A DNA stretch of 25,291 nt from positions 1-25,291 of the forward strand of contig DBPV01000032.1 in NCBI GenBank assembly GCA_002304995.1. The letters are read 5' to 3'. Of the stretch, positions 7,928-15,516 are shown one piece after another. Under the pieces are notes generated by a model. The model made no database searches. It was given only the letters and a program-made list of their open reading frames with translations, and was not told where the DNA came from. This stretch comes from Syntrophaceae bacterium UBA1411. Lineage in GTDB: Bacteria > Desulfobacterota > Syntrophia > Syntrophales > Smithellaceae. The position numbers and the translations under genes were made by a program. Numbering within the stretch: position 1 is the stretch's first letter; every line of letters begins with the position of its first letter.

Positions 7928-9989
7928 TGACAATTCTGGAAAAATCCGCGATTTTGTGGAAAAGCGCCGATATTTCGTAAAGCAGGGACAAGCGGTTGAA
8001 GCGGACCTGTTCATCTTTATCCATGACCATGACGGAGTCGAAAAAAGCATCCACGGCGGGACGCAGAGCGGCGAGCCTGTTGAGCGCGGCGGGGAAGTCT
8101 TTCTCGGCGATGGATTTTTCCACCCGGGTTTTCATCGTGTCCAGCGAGGCGAATAATTTGATTTCCGCCTCCTGGGACAGGAGGTTGACGTCGATTTGGC
8201 CGTCGCGGAAATCCTTCAGAATATTGTCCACCCGTTTGAAGCCGACGGAGAGAGGTTCGAATTCCGGATTTTGGCGGAAGTCCTGAAGCGCGCGGACTTT
8301 TTCGACGACCATCACGAGATCGTCGATGTCGGCCGCCAGAACGGCGTCCACCGTGTCGTAGGCATAGCCCTGGGCGATGAGCTGGTTTTGCAGGCGGCCC
8401 CGGAAGAAGTCCAGCACATCCTTTTTGACGTCTTCGGCCGGTTTTCTCAAGACGTCCTTGAGGGCGGCGAGGCATTCGTCGATCAGGAACATCAGGCCCA
8501 GCGCGTAGCGCTTCTCCAGGAGGATGTTGATGATGCCCAGCGCCTGCCGGCGCAGCGCGTAGGGATCGGCCGTGCCGGAAGGCGGTATGCCGACGGCGAA
8601 AAATCCGACGATGGTATCCATTTTATCGGCGATGCCGACGATCGCGCCTTCGTCCGTCCGGGGCAGATCGCCGCCGGCCACGATCGGCAGATAATGCTCG
8701 TATATGGCCTGGGCGACTTCCGGCTTTTCACCGGCCAGAAGCGCGTATTCGCGCCCCATGATGCCCTGCAGCTCCGAAAATTCTCCCACCATCAGCGATT
8801 CCAGGTCCGCCTTGGCCAAAAGCGCCGCGCGGTCCACGTTCTTTTTGACGGAGGGTTTGACTTTGGCGGCGATTTTGACCGCCAGTTTCCGGAAACGCAA
8901 TACTTTCTTGTGGGAGGTGCCCAGGAGGGTGTGGAATACCACTTTCTTGAGCGATTCGACCCGGTCTTCCAGCGGCACCTTCTTGTCTTCCTCGAAGAAG
9001 AAGGAGGCGTCCGCGAGGCGCGCGTTGAGGACCCGCTCGTTGCCGCCCGCCACCACAGCCGGATCGCGGGGGCGCGTGTTGCTCACCGCAATGAAATAGG
9101 GCAGAAGCTTTCCTTCGTCGTTGACCACGGGAAAGTACTTCTGATGCGAGATCATGGTGGTGGTCAGCACTTCCTTGGGAATCCGCAGGTAGCTTTCGTC
9201 GAAGCGGCCGCGGAGAATGACCGGATATTCCACGATGAAACTGACGGTTTCCAGAAGGTCGTCCGTGCAGAAAAGGCTGCCGCCGACCTCGGCCGCCGCC
9301 TGCCGGGCCTGCTCCAGGATCAGATTTTTCCGCTCGGCCGGATCGACGATGACGAAATTTTCTCCGGTCTTTTTGAGATAATCCTCAAATCCCGTCACGG
9401 GAAAAGCGCCGGGGCTCATGAAGCGGTGGCCGCGGGAGGCGTCGCCGCTTTCAATGTCCTCGATCGTCAGGGGGACGATCCGTCCGGCGTAAAGCGCCAC
9501 GAGCCAGTGAATCGGACGCGCGAAGCGCAGTTCGTGGGCGCCCCAGCGCATGGATTTGCGGAAGGGAATCGCCAGCAGAAAGCTCCGGAGAATATCCGGC
9601 AGCAATTCCGCCGTGGGCCGGCCGGTCACGGTTTTGCGCGCGCCGACATATTCGCCCTTTTCCGTGGTGATGGTTTCGAGCCGGGAGACGTCGAGCCCCT
9701 GCCCGCGGGCAAAGCCGATGGCCGCCTTGGTCGGCTGGCCGTTTTCGTCGAACGCGGCCTTTCTGGCCGGGCCCAGCTTTTCTATCGTCTGGTCTTCCTG
9801 GCGGGGCGCCACATCGGCGATGGCGAGCACCAGGCGGCGCGGCGTGGCCAGGCAGCGGACGCCGTCGAAGGCGATGCGTTTTTCCGTAAGCGACTTGCGG
9901 ATGATGTCTTCCATATCGATCACCGCCCTGGATAAGAATCCGGCGGGGATTTCTTCCGTTCCGATTTCAAAAAGCAGTTCGTTCCTCAT
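7917..9989 (-). CDS. glyS: Glycyl-tRNA synthetase beta subunit
   Basis: Forms the alpha2-beta2 glycyl-tRNA synthetase with GlyQ; the beta chain mainly recognises and positions tRNA-Gly. The 690-residue length fits the family (about 690). The N-terminus MRNELLFEIGTEEIPAGF and the TPRRL motif (49-53) are typical. An HD-like region follows in the middle, and a DALR-type anticodon-binding domain is at the C-terminus. The ATG at 9987-9989 follows GGGAG and lies 18 bases after the glyQ stop, so the two subunits are cotranscribed. The stop codon is embedded in the terminator stem. Confidence 0.97.
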   Translation of the reverse strand: MRNELLFEIGTEEIPAGFLSRAVIDMEDIIRKSLTEKRIAFDGVRCLATPRRLVLAIADVAPRQEDQTIEKLGPARKAAFDENGQPTKAAIGFARGQGLDVSRLETITTEKGEYVGARKTVTGRPTAELLPDILRSFLLAIPFRKSMRWGAHELRFARPIHWLVALYAGRIVPLTIEDIESGDASRGHRFMSPGAFPVTGFEDYLKKTGENFVIVDPAERKNLILEQARQAAAEVGGSLFCTDDLLETVSFIVEYPVILRGRFDESYLRIPKEVLTTTMISHQKYFPVVNDEGKLLPYFIAVSNTRPRDPAVVAGGNERVLNARLADASFFFEEDKKVPLEDRVESLKKVVFHTLLGTSHKKVLRFRKLAVKIAAKVKPSVKKNVDRAALLAKADLESLMVGEFSELQGIMGREYALLAGEKPEVAQAIYEHYLPIVAGGDLPRTDEGAIVGIADKMDTIVGFFAVGIPPSGTADPYALRRQALGIINILLEKRYALGLMFLIDECLAALKDVLRKPAEDVKKDVLDFFRGRLQNQLIAQGYAYDTVDAVLAADIDDLVMVVEKVRALQDFRQNPEFEPLSVGFKRVDNILKDFRDGQIDVNLLSQEAEIKLFASLDTMKTRVEKSIAEKDFPAALNRLAALRPAVDAFFDSVMVMDKDEQVRFNRLSLLYEISALFHKIADFSRIVTAG

Positions 9990-10007
9990 AGGTTCTCCCG
10001 TATAGGC

Positions 10008-10880
10008 TTACGCGGTCTTCAGCAGGGGGTATCCCAGTTCTTCGCGTTGTTTCATGTAAAGTTCCGCGCTCACGCGCGCCAGATTGCGGACGCGTCCGAT
10101 GTAGCTGGTGCGTTCGGCGACGCTGATGGCGCCGCGGGCGTTGAGCAGGTTGAACGTGTGCGAGCACTTCAGGCAGTAGTCGTAGGCCGGCAGCGGCAGG
10201 TTCTTTTCGGCGATGCGCAGCGCTTCTTCTTCGTACATGTCAAAGAGCTTGCGCAGCATGGGAATGTCGGCCACTTCGAAGTTGTAGGTGGAAAATTCCA
10301 CTTCGCCCCGGTGGTGGACGTCTCCGTACCGGACCGTGTCGGTCCACTGCAGGTCATACACATTGTTGACGCCCTGGATATACATGGCGATGCGCTCCGT
10401 GCCGTAGGTCAGTTCGGCGCAGACCGGATTGCAGTCGAAGCCGCCGACCTGCTGGAAATAGGTGAACTGCGAAATTTCCATGCCGTCGAGCCAGACTTCC
10501 CATCCCAGTCCCCAGGCACCCAGCGTGGGCGATTCCCAGTCGTCTTCCACGAACCGGATGTCGTGCTCCAGCGGGTCGATGCCGAAGCTCTTGAGTGAGT
10601 TGAGATAAAGCTCCTGAATGTTCATGGGCGACGGTTTCATGATCACCTGGTACTGGTAATAGTGCTGCAGGCGGTTGGGGTTTTCACCGTAGCGGCCGTC
10701 GGTCGGGCGGCGGGACGGCTGCACGTAGGCCACGTTCCAGGGTTCGGGGCCCAGCGCGCGCAGACAGGTGGCGGGATGAAAGGTTCCCGCGCCGACTTCC
10801 ATATCGTAAGGCTGCTGAATGACGCAGCCCTGGGAATGCCAGTATTGTTCCAGCGCAATCAATAATTCCTGAAAAGTCAC
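10008..10880 (-). CDS. glyQ: Glycyl-tRNA synthetase alpha subunit
   Basis: Catalytic class II aminoacyl-tRNA synthetase subunit that activates glycine and, with GlyS, charges tRNA-Gly. The 290-residue protein has the expected size (about 290-305). Its N-terminus carries the highly conserved LEQYWHSQGCVIQQPYD, then VGAGTFHPAT and QPSRRPTDGRYGENPNRLQH. The start is a GTG at 10878-10880, supported by an AAGGAGG ribosome site six bases upstream. No in-frame ATG nearby is better placed. It leads a two-gene operon with glyS. The leader is too short to hold a T-box riboswitch, so none is proposed. Confidence 0.97.
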   Translation of the reverse strand: MTFQELLIALEQYWHSQGCVIQQPYDMEVGAGTFHPATCLRALGPEPWNVAYVQPSRRPTDGRYGENPNRLQHYYQYQVIMKPSPMNIQELYLNSLKSFGIDPLEHDIRFVEDDWESPTLGAWGLGWEVWLDGMEISQFTYFQQVGGFDCNPVCAELTYGTERIAMYIQGVNNVYDLQWTDTVRYGDVHHRGEVEFSTYNFEVADIPMLRKLFDMYEEEALRIAEKNLPLPAYDYCLKCSHTFNLLNARGAISVAERTSYIGRVRNLARVSAELYMKQREELGYPLLKTA

Positions 10881-10954
10881 AATGTCCTCCTTGTCTTGAC
10901 CGATGAGCGGCCGGGTCCGGCCTGCCCATTCGCATCATGAAAATGACATGCGGT

Positions 10955-10983
10955 TCCCTAGCACGAAAGGGGGACAGGGTCAA
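10955..10983 (-). promoter_or_regulatory. Possible promoter of glyQ-glyS
   Basis: TTGACC (10978-10983) lies 17 bases from TAGGGA (10955-10960) on the minus strand, with TG one base upstream of the weak -10 box. The predicted leader is about 70 bases and contains a short GGCCG/CGGCC hairpin before the ribosome site. The -10 match is poor. Confidence 0.35.
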
Positions 10984-11045
10984 TATCAAAGGGTAAAAAG
11001 ACGAGGCGGCGCAAAGAGCGAGCGGAGGCCCGCAGCAGTTTTTCA

Positions 11046-11075
11046 TTGACAGGCCGGGGCGTTTTTCCTTAGGAT
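11046..11075 (+). promoter_or_regulatory. Likely promoter of the alcohol dehydrogenase gene
   Basis: A consensus TTGACA (11046-11051) is followed after 18 bases by TAGGAT (11070-11075). The start would be near 11082, giving a leader of about 50 bases before the ATG at 11133. It is divergent from the glyQ promoter, 60 bases away. Confidence 0.5.
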
Positions 11076-11132
11076 GTTGCACCCCGAAAGACGCCGGCCC
11101 GGCCCGGACGCGCATTGCTTCAAGGAGACATC

Positions 11133-12290
11133 ATGTTTAATTTTACGTTTCACAATCCCACAAAAGTTTTTTTCGGCAAAGACACGATCCGGCTCATTGC
11201 CGGAGAAATTCCCCCCGTCGCCCGGGTGATGATCGTTCACGGCGGCGCCGGCGGCCGGGCGTCCGGCGCGCTCGACGAAGTCGGGGAGGCTCTGCGGGAG
11301 GTTGACTGCACGGATTTCGGCGGCGTCGCCCCGAATCCGGAGTACGACAGGATGCTTGACGGCGTGGCGCTGGCCCGGGAAAAAAAGATTGATTTTCTTC
11401 TGGCGGTGGGAGGCGGTTCCGTGATCGACGCGGCAAAATTCATGTCCGCCGCCATCCCTTTTGCCGGCGATCCGTTTCTGCTCATGGACAAGGCGGGGGC
11501 CGCCATCCGCGAGACCCTGCCGGTCGGCGCCGTCGTGACGCTGCCGGCGAGCGGTTCGGAAATGAACAGCCGGGCGATTATTTCACGCAAAGCCTGTCAG
11601 ATCAAGAAGGGCATCATGAATCCCCTCCTGCATCCGCGCTTTGCCGTGCTCGATCCGACCAAGACCTACACGCTGCCTTGCGCCCAGATCGGCAACGGCG
11701 TGGTCGATACGTTTGTGCATGTTCTGGAGCAGTACCTGACCTACCCGGTGGCCGGCGAGGTGCAGGATTGTCTGGCCGAGGGATTGCTCCAGGCCCTCAT
11801 CGATCAGGGCCCCAGGGCGCTCGCCGAGCCCCAAAACTACGATGTGCGGGCCAATCTCATGTGGGCGGCGACGCTGGGGCTGAACGGGCTCATCGGCGCG
11901 GGTGTCCCGCAGGACTGGTCGGCGCACCGACTGGGGTACGAACTGACGGTCCTGTATGGCCTGGCGCATGCCGAAACCCTGGCCTGCCTGGTGCCGGCCA
12001 TGCTGGCGGTCCGTCTGCCGACCAAACGGGAAAAACTGCTCCGGTACGGCGAGCGTATCTGGGGGATTACGGCCGGGGACGAGGCGACACGCCTGGCGCA
12101 GGCCATCGACAGGACCCGCGCCTTTTTTGAAGCGATGGGATTGCCGACGCGCCTCGGCGGATACGGCCTGGAGAAGGTCGACGTCGAACGGGTGACGGAA
12201 CTGCTCGCCGCCCACGGCATGTTCAATATGGGTGAAAGGCAGGACGTGACGCCGGACATGATCCGTGACATCCTGCAGCGCTGTTTGTAG
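11133..12290 (+). CDS. Iron-type alcohol dehydrogenase, YqhD/BDH-like
   Basis: Probable NAD(P)H-dependent aldehyde reductase or alcohol dehydrogenase of the group III (iron-activated) family, cytosolic. The ATG at 11133 follows CAAGGAGA, giving 385 residues, close to the 387 of E. coli YqhD. The N-terminus FTFHNPTKVFFGK is typical of the YqhD/butanol dehydrogenase branch. The dinucleotide loop is VGGGSVIDAAKF (92-103). Four metal ligands are visible: Asp192, His196, His265 and His279. The segment that in YqhD/BDH relatives reads like GGGSIKK is HGGAGGRASG here (36-45), so NADPH preference is uncertain. The substrate cannot be deduced. The antiporter gene follows within 45 bases on the same strand and is probably cotranscribed. 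Confidence 0.88.
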   Translation: MFNFTFHNPTKVFFGKDTIRLIAGEIPPVARVMIVHGGAGGRASGALDEVGEALREVDCTDFGGVAPNPEYDRMLDGVALAREKKIDFLLAVGGGSVIDAAKFMSAAIPFAGDPFLLMDKAGAAIRETLPVGAVVTLPASGSEMNSRAIISRKACQIKKGIMNPLLHPRFAVLDPTKTYTLPCAQIGNGVVDTFVHVLEQYLTYPVAGEVQDCLAEGLLQALIDQGPRALAEPQNYDVRANLMWAATLGLNGLIGAGVPQDWSAHRLGYELTVLYGLAHAETLACLVPAMLAVRLPTKREKLLRYGERIWGITAGDEATRLAQAIDRTRAFFEAMGLPTRLGGYGLEKVDVERVTELLAAHGMFNMGERQDVTPDMIRDILQRCL

Positions 12291-12335
12291 CGGACAGTAA
12301 TGCAAATCTCTTCTGAACATTAAGGATGGATGGTC

Positions 12336-13994
12336 ATGCATGGAATTCTGCCGGAAATCGGCATCGCGGTTCTGGCGGCAACGGCGCTGGGCTTCATTTT
12401 TCAGTTGTGCCGTCAGCCGGTCATTCTTGGTTATCTGGTGGCCGGAGCGCTGGTCGGGCCGCAGATCGGATTTTCGCTCGTTTCCCATCCCGACAATATT
12501 GAAGTCATCTCCGAGATCGGGTTGATCCTGCTTCTGTTCATCATCGGCCTGGAGCTCAATCCCGCCAAACTGCTTTCCTCCGGCCGCAAGCTGATTTACG
12601 CCGGCGTCGGCCAGTTTGTCCTGTGCGTGCTCATCGGTCTGGGATTTTTTGCCCTGCTTGGCTTTCCGCTGGGCGGCGGCCGGATCGACGCTTTGTATCT
12701 GGCGCTCTTTTGCGCACTGTCCAGCACGGCCATCGTCGTGAAGCTTTTATACGACAAGTTCGAACTCGACACGCTGCCCGGACGGATCAGCCTCGGCATT
12801 CTCATTTTTCAGGACCTGTGGGCGATTCTGATTCTGGCGCTGCAGCCCAATTTTCTCGATCCGCAGCTGCATCTGGTGGCCTTGGCACTGGGAAAAGGCC
12901 TTCTGCTGCTGGCGGTGGGCTTTGCGCTCAGCCGCTGGGGGCTGCGCTGGGTTTTCGCGCAAATCGCCAAAACGCCGGAAATGGTCGTGGCCGTGTCCAT
13001 CGCCTGGTGCGCGTTCATGGCGGGGCTCGGGTCGTTCATCGGCATGTCCATGGAGATGGGCGCGTTGATTGCCGGAGCGGCGATCGCCTCGTTTCCCTAC
13101 GGCGTGCACGTGACGGCGAAGGTGCTGCCGCTGCGCGATTTTTTTCTCACGCTTTTTTTCCTGTCCATCGGCATGAAAATTCCCTTTCCCGATGCGGCCA
13201 CGCTGATCATGGCGGTCCTGATCGTTTTGTTTGTGATCGTGTCCCGCTTCCTCACGATTTATCCCATTCTGGCGCTGTCCGGAAGCGGCCGGCGCACCAG
13301 CTTCATCGCCAGTCTGAATCTGGCGCAAATCAGCGAATTTTCGCTGGTGGTCGCGGCTCTCGGCGTGAGCTACGGCCATATCCAGCAGCCGCTGATGTCG
13401 CTGATTATTTACGCCATGGCGATCACTTCCGTTTTGTCTTCTTATTTCATCAAAGGCAACCATGCGCTCTATCTGGTTTTTGACCGGCTGCTGACCGCGC
13501 TGGGCTTTCCTTCACGGGATGCGGCGGCCGCCGCCGAAGCGGGGGAACCGCACTATCCCATCGTTTTGCTGGGCTACCACCGCGGCGCGCGGGCCCTTGT
13601 GGAAAAACTGGAAGCTGTCGCCCCCCGGCTGCTTGCGAAAATTCTCGTGATCGATTTCAATCTCGAAGTCCTCAAGGAGCTCGGAGCCCGCAACGTCAAA
13701 GGCATTTTCGGCGATATCAGCAGCATGGACACGCTCGAGCACTCGCGTGTCGCCGCGGCGGATATCATTCTCTCGACGATTCCGGACATGCTGCTCAAGA
13801 ACACCAACAATCTGGCGCTGGTCAAAACCTGCCGGGCGCTGGCGCCGAACGCCGTAATCGTGGCGACCGCGGATTCGACCGAACATGTCGAGGACTTGAA
13901 AAAGAGCGGCGCCAATGAGGTTTTGCTGCCTTATTCGCTGATCGGCGACAGCATGGCCGAGCTGCTGATCGAGGCGGAACGGCAGGGCAGATAA
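12336..13994 (+). CDS. CPA2-family cation/proton antiporter with RCK domain (KefB/YbaL-like)
   Basis: Inner-membrane monovalent cation:proton antiporter, probably moving K+ or Na+ against H+. The ATG at 12336 lies nine bases after AAGGA and is preferred over the in-frame ATG at 12330, which is too close to it. This gives 552 residues. About twelve hydrophobic segments fill residues 5-385. CPA2 hallmarks are GLELNP (71-76), LSSTAIVVKLL (128-138) and FQDLWAI with the Gln-Asp pair at 159-160. A TrkA-N/RCK nucleotide-binding domain occupies about 407-530, with a modified loop GYHRGAR and an acidic residue in VIDFN. The KefC-type acidic regulatory loop is not seen; the stretch VLPLRDFFLTLFF is more YbaL-like. 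Glutathione gating is therefore doubtful. Confidence 0.88.
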   Translation: MHGILPEIGIAVLAATALGFIFQLCRQPVILGYLVAGALVGPQIGFSLVSHPDNIEVISEIGLILLLFIIGLELNPAKLLSSGRKLIYAGVGQFVLCVLIGLGFFALLGFPLGGGRIDALYLALFCALSSTAIVVKLLYDKFELDTLPGRISLGILIFQDLWAILILALQPNFLDPQLHLVALALGKGLLLLAVGFALSRWGLRWVFAQIAKTPEMVVAVSIAWCAFMAGLGSFIGMSMEMGALIAGAAIASFPYGVHVTAKVLPLRDFFLTLFFLSIGMKIPFPDAATLIMAVLIVLFVIVSRFLTIYPILALSGSGRRTSFIASLNLAQISEFSLVVAALGVSYGHIQQPLMSLIIYAMAITSVLSSYFIKGNHALYLVFDRLLTALGFPSRDAAAAAEAGEPHYPIVLLGYHRGARALVEKLEAVAPRLLAKILVIDFNLEVLKELGARNVKGIFGDISSMDTLEHSRVAAADIILSTIPDMLLKNTNNLALVKTCRALAPNAVIVATADSTEHVEDLKKSGANEVLLPYSLIGDSMAELLIEAERQGR

Positions 13995-14025
13995 CAGCCT
14001 GCTGCCGGTAAAGTTGCCGCAAATC

Positions 14026-14057
14026 CTGTGCCACGGTGATGCCCGCATAAGGCACAG
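14026..14057. repeat. Inverted repeat between antiporter and ompA-like gene
   Basis: CTGTGCC (14026-14032) and GGCACAG (14051-14057) can form a 7-bp stem around an 18-base loop. No T run follows on either strand, so it is not a convincing intrinsic terminator. It could still slow polymerase or protect the 3' end of the antiporter mRNA. Confidence 0.35.
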
Positions 14058-14080
14058 CTGGAAAAAGATATAAAATCATA

Positions 14081-14108
14081 TTGACTTTTCGGCACAAAGG
14101 CTTATAAA
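14081..14108 (+). promoter_or_regulatory. Likely strong promoter of the OmpA-family gene
   Basis: TTGACT (14081-14086) and TATAAA (14103-14108) are spaced by 16 bases, in an AT-rich stretch unlike the surrounding coding DNA. A start near 14115 gives an unusually long leader of about 126 bases. Confidence 0.7.
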
Positions 14109-14180
14109 TAGTACGCACAGGACACGGAATCCCACGCAATTTCCAATCATAAAAGCAAAGGATATGCTGAAGAAGAAAGT

Positions 14181-14210
14181 TAACGGGTTTTAATCATGCA
14201 AAACCGGTTA
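14181..14210 (+). promoter_or_regulatory. Hairpin in the 5' leader of the OmpA-family mRNA
   Basis: TAACGGGTTTT (14181-14191) pairs with AAAACCGGTTA (14200-14210) through ten pairs and one G-G mismatch, closing an 8-base loop. It ends 30 bases before the start codon, leaving the AAGGAGAG ribosome site (about 14229-14236) free. It is not followed by a T run, so it is not a terminator. An mRNA-stability or small-RNA target role is possible. Confidence 0.5.
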
Positions 14211-14240
14211 AGAATTTAAATTAACAAAAAGGAGAGAGCC

Positions 14241-15440
14241 ATGAAAAAAGGAGTTTCGTTATTGGCGGTCCTGCTGTTGATGATGTTGTTGGTCACTCCA
14301 GGATACGCGCAGGTGAAAGCGGGGTCGGTGAATATCACGCCGACCATCGGCATGTACAAGTTTGAAGGCAACGAGGATTTGAAAAGCACGATCTCCCTTG
14401 GTTTGCGCGCCGGCTACAATTTTTCCCGGTACATCGGGGTTGAAGCTTATGCGCACTACGTCCCCACGGCGATCATGTGGAGCAACAACACGGAGTCGGA
14501 CATCAAATTCGTGGGATACGGTCTGGAAGGCGTCTTCAACATCCTTCCCGACAGCGCGCTCGTTCCGTTTGTCGCCCTTGGCGTCGGCGGCGCCCATTAC
14601 AGCAACGCCTTTGAAATGACGACGGAGGACAGACGGGATAAATTCACCGCCAGCTACGGCGGCGGTCTGAAGTATTTCCTGTCGGAGAACTTCGCGCTGC
14701 GCGCGGACGTCCGCCACATCATTCCGTTTGATTCCGTCCATAACAACCTGCTGGCCACGGTGGGTTTGACGATTGCGTTCGGCGGCGCCAAGAAAGCCGA
14801 ACCCGCGCCCGAACCGCCTCCTCCTCCGGCGCCTGTTGCCCCGGTCGTTTTGGACTCGGATAAAGACGGCGTTCCGGACAATGCGGACAAGTGCCCCGGC
14901 ACGCCCGCCGGTGTTGCAGTTGATCAGGACGGCTGTCCGCTGGATTCCGACAAGGACGGCGTTCCCGATTACAGAGATAAGTGCCCCGGCACGCCTGCCG
15001 GCGTGAAAGTGGACAATGACGGTTGTCCTCCCCCGGTCGTCCAGGAAGTCAAACCGAAGGCGGCCGCGAAACCCGCGATTCTTGAAAAAGGCAAGGCCAC
15101 GCTGAACGTTCAGTTTGACCACGACAAAGCCACGATCAAGAAGGGCTTCTTCAACGACATCGACGAGCTGGCCGATGTGCTCAAACAGAATCCGGATCTC
15201 AACATTGAAATCGACGGACATACCGACAGCACGGGTGCGGCGGCGTACAACAAGAAGCTGTCGCAGGCCCGCGCGGAAGCGGTTGTGAAGTACCTGGTGG
15301 ACAAGCACGGCATCGACAAGTCGCGTCTGACCGCCAGAGGGTTCGGCGAGGACAATCCGATTGCCTCCAACAAGACGGCCAAAGGCCGCGCCCAGAACCG
15401 TCGCGTGGAAGCCGTCGCTGAATTCGTGGTTAAAAAATAA
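14241..15440 (+). CDS. OmpA-family outer membrane protein with TSP3 repeats
   Basis: Probable abundant outer membrane protein that ties the outer membrane to peptidoglycan. The 399 residues begin with a signal peptide (about 1-23, cleaved after GYA). An OmpA-like beta-barrel region (about 24-181) ends in VGLTIAF. A proline-rich hinge, PEPPPPPAP, is followed by two calcium-type thrombospondin-3 repeats (205-233 and 235-263), each with DSDKDGVPD and a DKCPGTPAGV core. The C-terminal OmpA domain (about 285-395) has DGHTDSTG, where Asp325 is the likely diaminopimelate contact, and the closing GRAQNRRVE. The layout resembles OprF/OmpA relatives. It is flanked by its own promoter and a strong terminator, so it is a monocistronic unit. 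Confidence 0.94.
   Translation: MKKGVSLLAVLLLMMLLVTPGYAQVKAGSVNITPTIGMYKFEGNEDLKSTISLGLRAGYNFSRYIGVEAYAHYVPTAIMWSNNTESDIKFVGYGLEGVFNILPDSALVPFVALGVGGAHYSNAFEMTTEDRRDKFTASYGGGLKYFLSENFALRADVRHIIPFDSVHNNLLATVGLTIAFGGAKKAEPAPEPPPPPAPVAPVVLDSDKDGVPDNADKCPGTPAGVAVDQDGCPLDSDKDGVPDYRDKCPGTPAGVKVDNDGCPPPVVQEVKPKAAAKPAILEKGKATLNVQFDHDKATIKKGFFNDIDELADVLKQNPDLNIEIDGHTDSTGAAAYNKKLSQARAEAVVKYLVDKHGIDKSRLTARGFGEDNPIASNKTAKGRAQNRRVEAVAEFVVKK
14853..15029 (+). repeat. Two tandem TSP3 repeats within the OmpA-family gene
   Basis: Two units of about 29 codons each, starting at 14853 and 14943. They share DSDKDGVPD, DKCPGTPAGV and DNDGCP or DQDGCP. The cysteine pair and aspartate spacing match calcium-binding TSP3 units. 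The DNA copies have diverged at many third positions, so the duplication is old. Confidence 0.85.
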
Positions 15441-15485
15441 TCCAACGGGTTTTCCGACCCTTTACCGACCAGTAGCATGAAAGAG

Positions 15486-15516
15486 GCCCCCGCAGCATGA
15501 TGCGGGGGCTTTTTTT
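15486..15516 (+). terminator. Strong intrinsic terminator of the OmpA-family gene
   Basis: GCCCCCGCA (15486-15494) and TGCGGGGGC (15501-15509) form a 9-bp stem with a 6-base loop, followed by seven T residues. Its end overlaps the stop codon of the convergent U32 gene. Read from the minus strand the stem is followed only by CTCTTTC, so it would be a weak terminator for the pyr-recO-U32 transcript. Confidence 0.92.

Noticed and set aside
8196..9935. A 579-codon plus-strand frame opposite glyS.
   Set aside because: Same pattern of antisense codon bias; glyS on the other strand has clear family motifs and a ribosome site.
10881..11045. T-box riboswitch upstream of glyQ.
   Set aside because: The predicted leader is only about 70 bases, and no specifier stem or terminator/antiterminator pair was seen.
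14026..14057. Intrinsic terminator after the antiporter gene.
   Set aside because: The stem is there but no T run follows on either strand, so it is listed only as an inverted repeat.
14196..14219. A seven-codon frame (MQNRLRI) in the OmpA leader.
   Set aside because: No ribosome site at proper distance, and the ATG lies in the hairpin loop. Nothing suggests translation.
14259..15308. A 349-codon minus-strand frame opposite the OmpA-family gene.
   Set aside because: Arginine-rich shadow with no signal or domain; the plus-strand gene has promoter, signal peptide and terminator.
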